A stretch of DNA of 64,000 nt from Paralvinella palmiformis (Eukaryota; Annelida; Polychaeta; Terebellida; Alvinellidae). Each line of letters begins with the position of its first letter. Position 1 is the first letter of the stretch. Both the position numbers and the translations under genes were made by a program. The stretch is taken from the NCBI GenBank assembly GCA_025642065.1, contig JAODUP010000103.1, forward strand, positions 431,001 to 495,000, given 5' to 3'. The notes under the pieces were generated by a model. That model saw nothing but the letters and a program-made list of their open reading frames with translations. It had not been told where the DNA came from and did not search any database. Of this stretch, positions 61,861-64,000 are shown piece by piece.

Positions 61861-62314
61861 TCTGTCTGGCTGTCCCCCACTCTCTCCCCCTCTCTTTAAC
61901 TTGCCGTCGTTTCTCTCGCCAATCAAGACCACGTCAGCCATTAATTAACTTAGCCGACGTCTAGCATAACGTGTAAGAATGATACAATAATACGATGATA
62001 GACCGAATGTTGACGAGTTAAACGTCAGCTTTAACTATCAAGACGAGATGGAGTGTTTCTTCATCACTATATCGTAACGAACGTCTCATTAAAACATTTT
62101 GTCTATTGGGAGCGTGGTTGGGTGGGTAGTTAGGTTGATGGGTGGGTGCTGCTGGGTGTAGGTTTCTGTCGGGTGGTTTTTAAAGATGGGTCGCATATGT
62201 CGTGATATTGGAGAGGCGATTCGTTTATGTCACTTAGTTATCTGTTCGATTGACTGGACTCGTGGAAATGAATGACATTTAATAATGATGTCTGAATAAG
62301 ACGAGCCTGTTACC

Positions 62315-62340
62315 GAGCTCTCTCTTTCTCTTTCTCTTTC

Positions 62341-62374
<34 letters not shown>

Positions 62375-62563
62375 TCTCTCTCACACACACCCCCATCTCT
62401 CTCTCTCTCACACACACTCAATTTCACCCACTCTCTCTCTCTCTCTGACTCTCTCCCTCTCTATCACACACACACACACCCATCTCGCTCTCACACTCTC
62501 ACTCTCTCACTCTCTCTCACTCCCATCTCCCTCTCTATCTCTCACTCTCTCTCCCTCTCACCC

Positions 62564-62604
<41 letters not shown>

Positions 62605-62765
62605 ACACACCCTTCCCCCCCCCCTCTCTCTCTCTCTCTGGCTCTCCCTCTGTCTATCTCTTCCTATCCCTCTTTCCCCCTCTGTCTCTCATCCCATCTC
62701 TCTCTCTCTCACACTCTCTATAACTCTCTCTCCCTCGCTCTCACTCTCACTCTCACCCACTCTGA
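62315..62765. repeat. CT-rich low-complexity tract
   Basis: About 450 bases of CTCT, CACA, CCCATCTC and CTCACT words with poly-C at 62614-62624. Confidence 0.95.
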
Positions 62766-62824
62766 TTGTGCGCGTGCGTGTATGTGCATGTACTTGTGTG
62801 TGCTCGCCTAACTGAGAGTGTGGT

Positions 62825-62960
62825 TCATCACAGACGGCTAGCACGTGGGATCTAACCTCTACTAACTTATCCCTGAACCGTGTTTCATATTTAACTTTGC
62901 TTCATTACCTTTACAGGCTCGGTTCATTTATCGGTTGTAACACAACAAAATTTGCATATA
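62825..62960 (+). mobile_element. Degenerate tRNA-derived SINE, family 1
   Basis: It has GTGTTTCATATTTAACTTTG, CTTCATTACCTTTACAGGCT and a CACAACAAAA match to the GCACAAAA part of the body. The head is barely recognisable. Confidence 0.55.
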
Positions 62961-63659
62961 CATAAATACGGCACCCTCCCTCATTCATGTACGCACCCAT
63001 GCATGCACACACGCAAGCAAGAACCCAATCACCGATCCACCTTCACCGACATCAAACGGCTTCTTTTCAGCATCGCTTCCTCGATAATCATCAATCTTGA
63101 CATCCGACAGCCATTTTGTTTAAGCCGGGATTTCCTCATCACGGGGGTCGAGCGGTGGGGGGCGGTTGGTATCGGTGCACGTACGCACGAGGGTTTGCGC
63201 ATACTCAGCACGATACGGTTCAAAAGTGGATTGGGAGGTGGGAAGGGAGAGGGAAAAAGGGAGCCGACGTCGCGCATAACCGATTGCCAGCCGTCGACGT
63301 CGAACGAAACTCGTAAACAATAATGTCTCCAGGATCTAGTTGATGGATACTAAAGGTCCAAACGGTCTCGACTGGTACCAATCCGGAACAAGACGATAGA
63401 CCGCCGAGTACCGAGGATCAATGGATTCTGTCTAAGATGAGGTTCGTCAGACAATAACGTACAGCCGCTCTACGACCTCGGCCACAGAACTGTTCGGCTC
63501 CGGGGAGCGGACTTTCGGCTTTTACCGGTTAAATGCCAAGCGTATTGTCGCCGAGCTAAATGTTGACATTTGGCCGACTCGTCGGGGAATGGCACTCGAC
63601 GACACTCGTCCCGTCCGCCCGGTAATCCAGCCAGAGGGCTTCATCGCTTAGATAACTCA

Positions 63660-63694
<35 letters not shown>

Positions 63695-63847
63695 GAGGGG
63701 GAGAGAGAGAGAGAGAGAGAGAGTGTGAGTGAGTGAGTGAGTGAGTGAGTGAGTGAGTGAGTGAGAGGAGAGATAGATAGATATATAGATAGATATATAG
63801 ATATATAGATAGATAGATAGAGATAGGGAAAGAGAGTGAGTGAGCGA

Positions 63848-63943
<96 letters not shown>

Positions 63944-64000
63944 TAAGGGAGTAAGAGAGAGAAAGAAAGAGGGAGAGATAATATATAGATAGATAGATAG
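63660..64000. repeat. GA-rich tract with GAGT and GATA blocks, running off the window
   Basis: AG repeats, GTGA units (63721-63765), GATA units (63770-63820), and a long AG run (63849-63940). It is entirely purine-rich on the plus strand. Confidence 0.97.

Overview
This window is animal genomic DNA, most likely from a lophotrochozoan and probably a mollusc (inference). The evidence is: a conserved, intron-rich neural adhesion gene; long introns full of dinucleotide microsatellites; many tRNA-derived SINEs sharing one 3' body; decayed CR1/L2-type LINEs; and an ISL2EU/Harbinger-type transposase remnant. There are no bacterial-style operons, rRNA genes or CRISPR arrays.

The main gene is on the minus strand and runs through the window from about 43.24 kb down to 197. 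I found eleven exons with GT-AG boundaries and mutually consistent phases. Joined, they encode 711 residues of a neuroglian/L1CAM-family receptor: the last Ig domain (Ig6) and then FN3 domains. Every FN3 of the canonical set of five is recognisable. A sixth FN3-like domain follows (exons 8134-8247 and 197-358), which the canonical L1 architecture lacks. The signal peptide and Ig1-5 were not found in 43.3-64 kb, so the upstream intron is probably over 20 kb. The transmembrane segment and cytoplasmic tail lie beyond position 1.

A second, intronless gene is nested in the neuroglian intron at 359-8133, on the same strand: a secreted subtilisin/proteinase K-like protease (4830-5994). Its signal peptide, I9-type propeptide, Asp/His/Ser triad and oxyanion Asn are all present. 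One extra base in a GGG run splits the reading frame in the middle.

The rest is intron. It holds a 5'-truncated LINE (about 20.34-22.6 kb), a second LINE tail (39.3-39.9 kb), two further LINE 3' ends carrying (ATT)n tails, the transposase remnant (41.56-42.27 kb), about 25 SINE copies in several tRNA-headed families, pogo/Tigger-like fragments, an in-frame 45-bp minisatellite (51.1-51.45 kb), many (AT)n, (AC)n, (AG)n and (TCTA)n tracts, and CpG-rich blocks that may be unmethylated regulatory DNA. From 43.3 to 64 kb I see no convincing exon; that stretch ends in long CT- and GA-rich tracts.

Biologically, neuroglian is a homophilic neuronal adhesion receptor and the nested protease should be secreted and digestive or immune-like. 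Nothing in the sequence links their functions; the nesting looks like an insertion or retention event.
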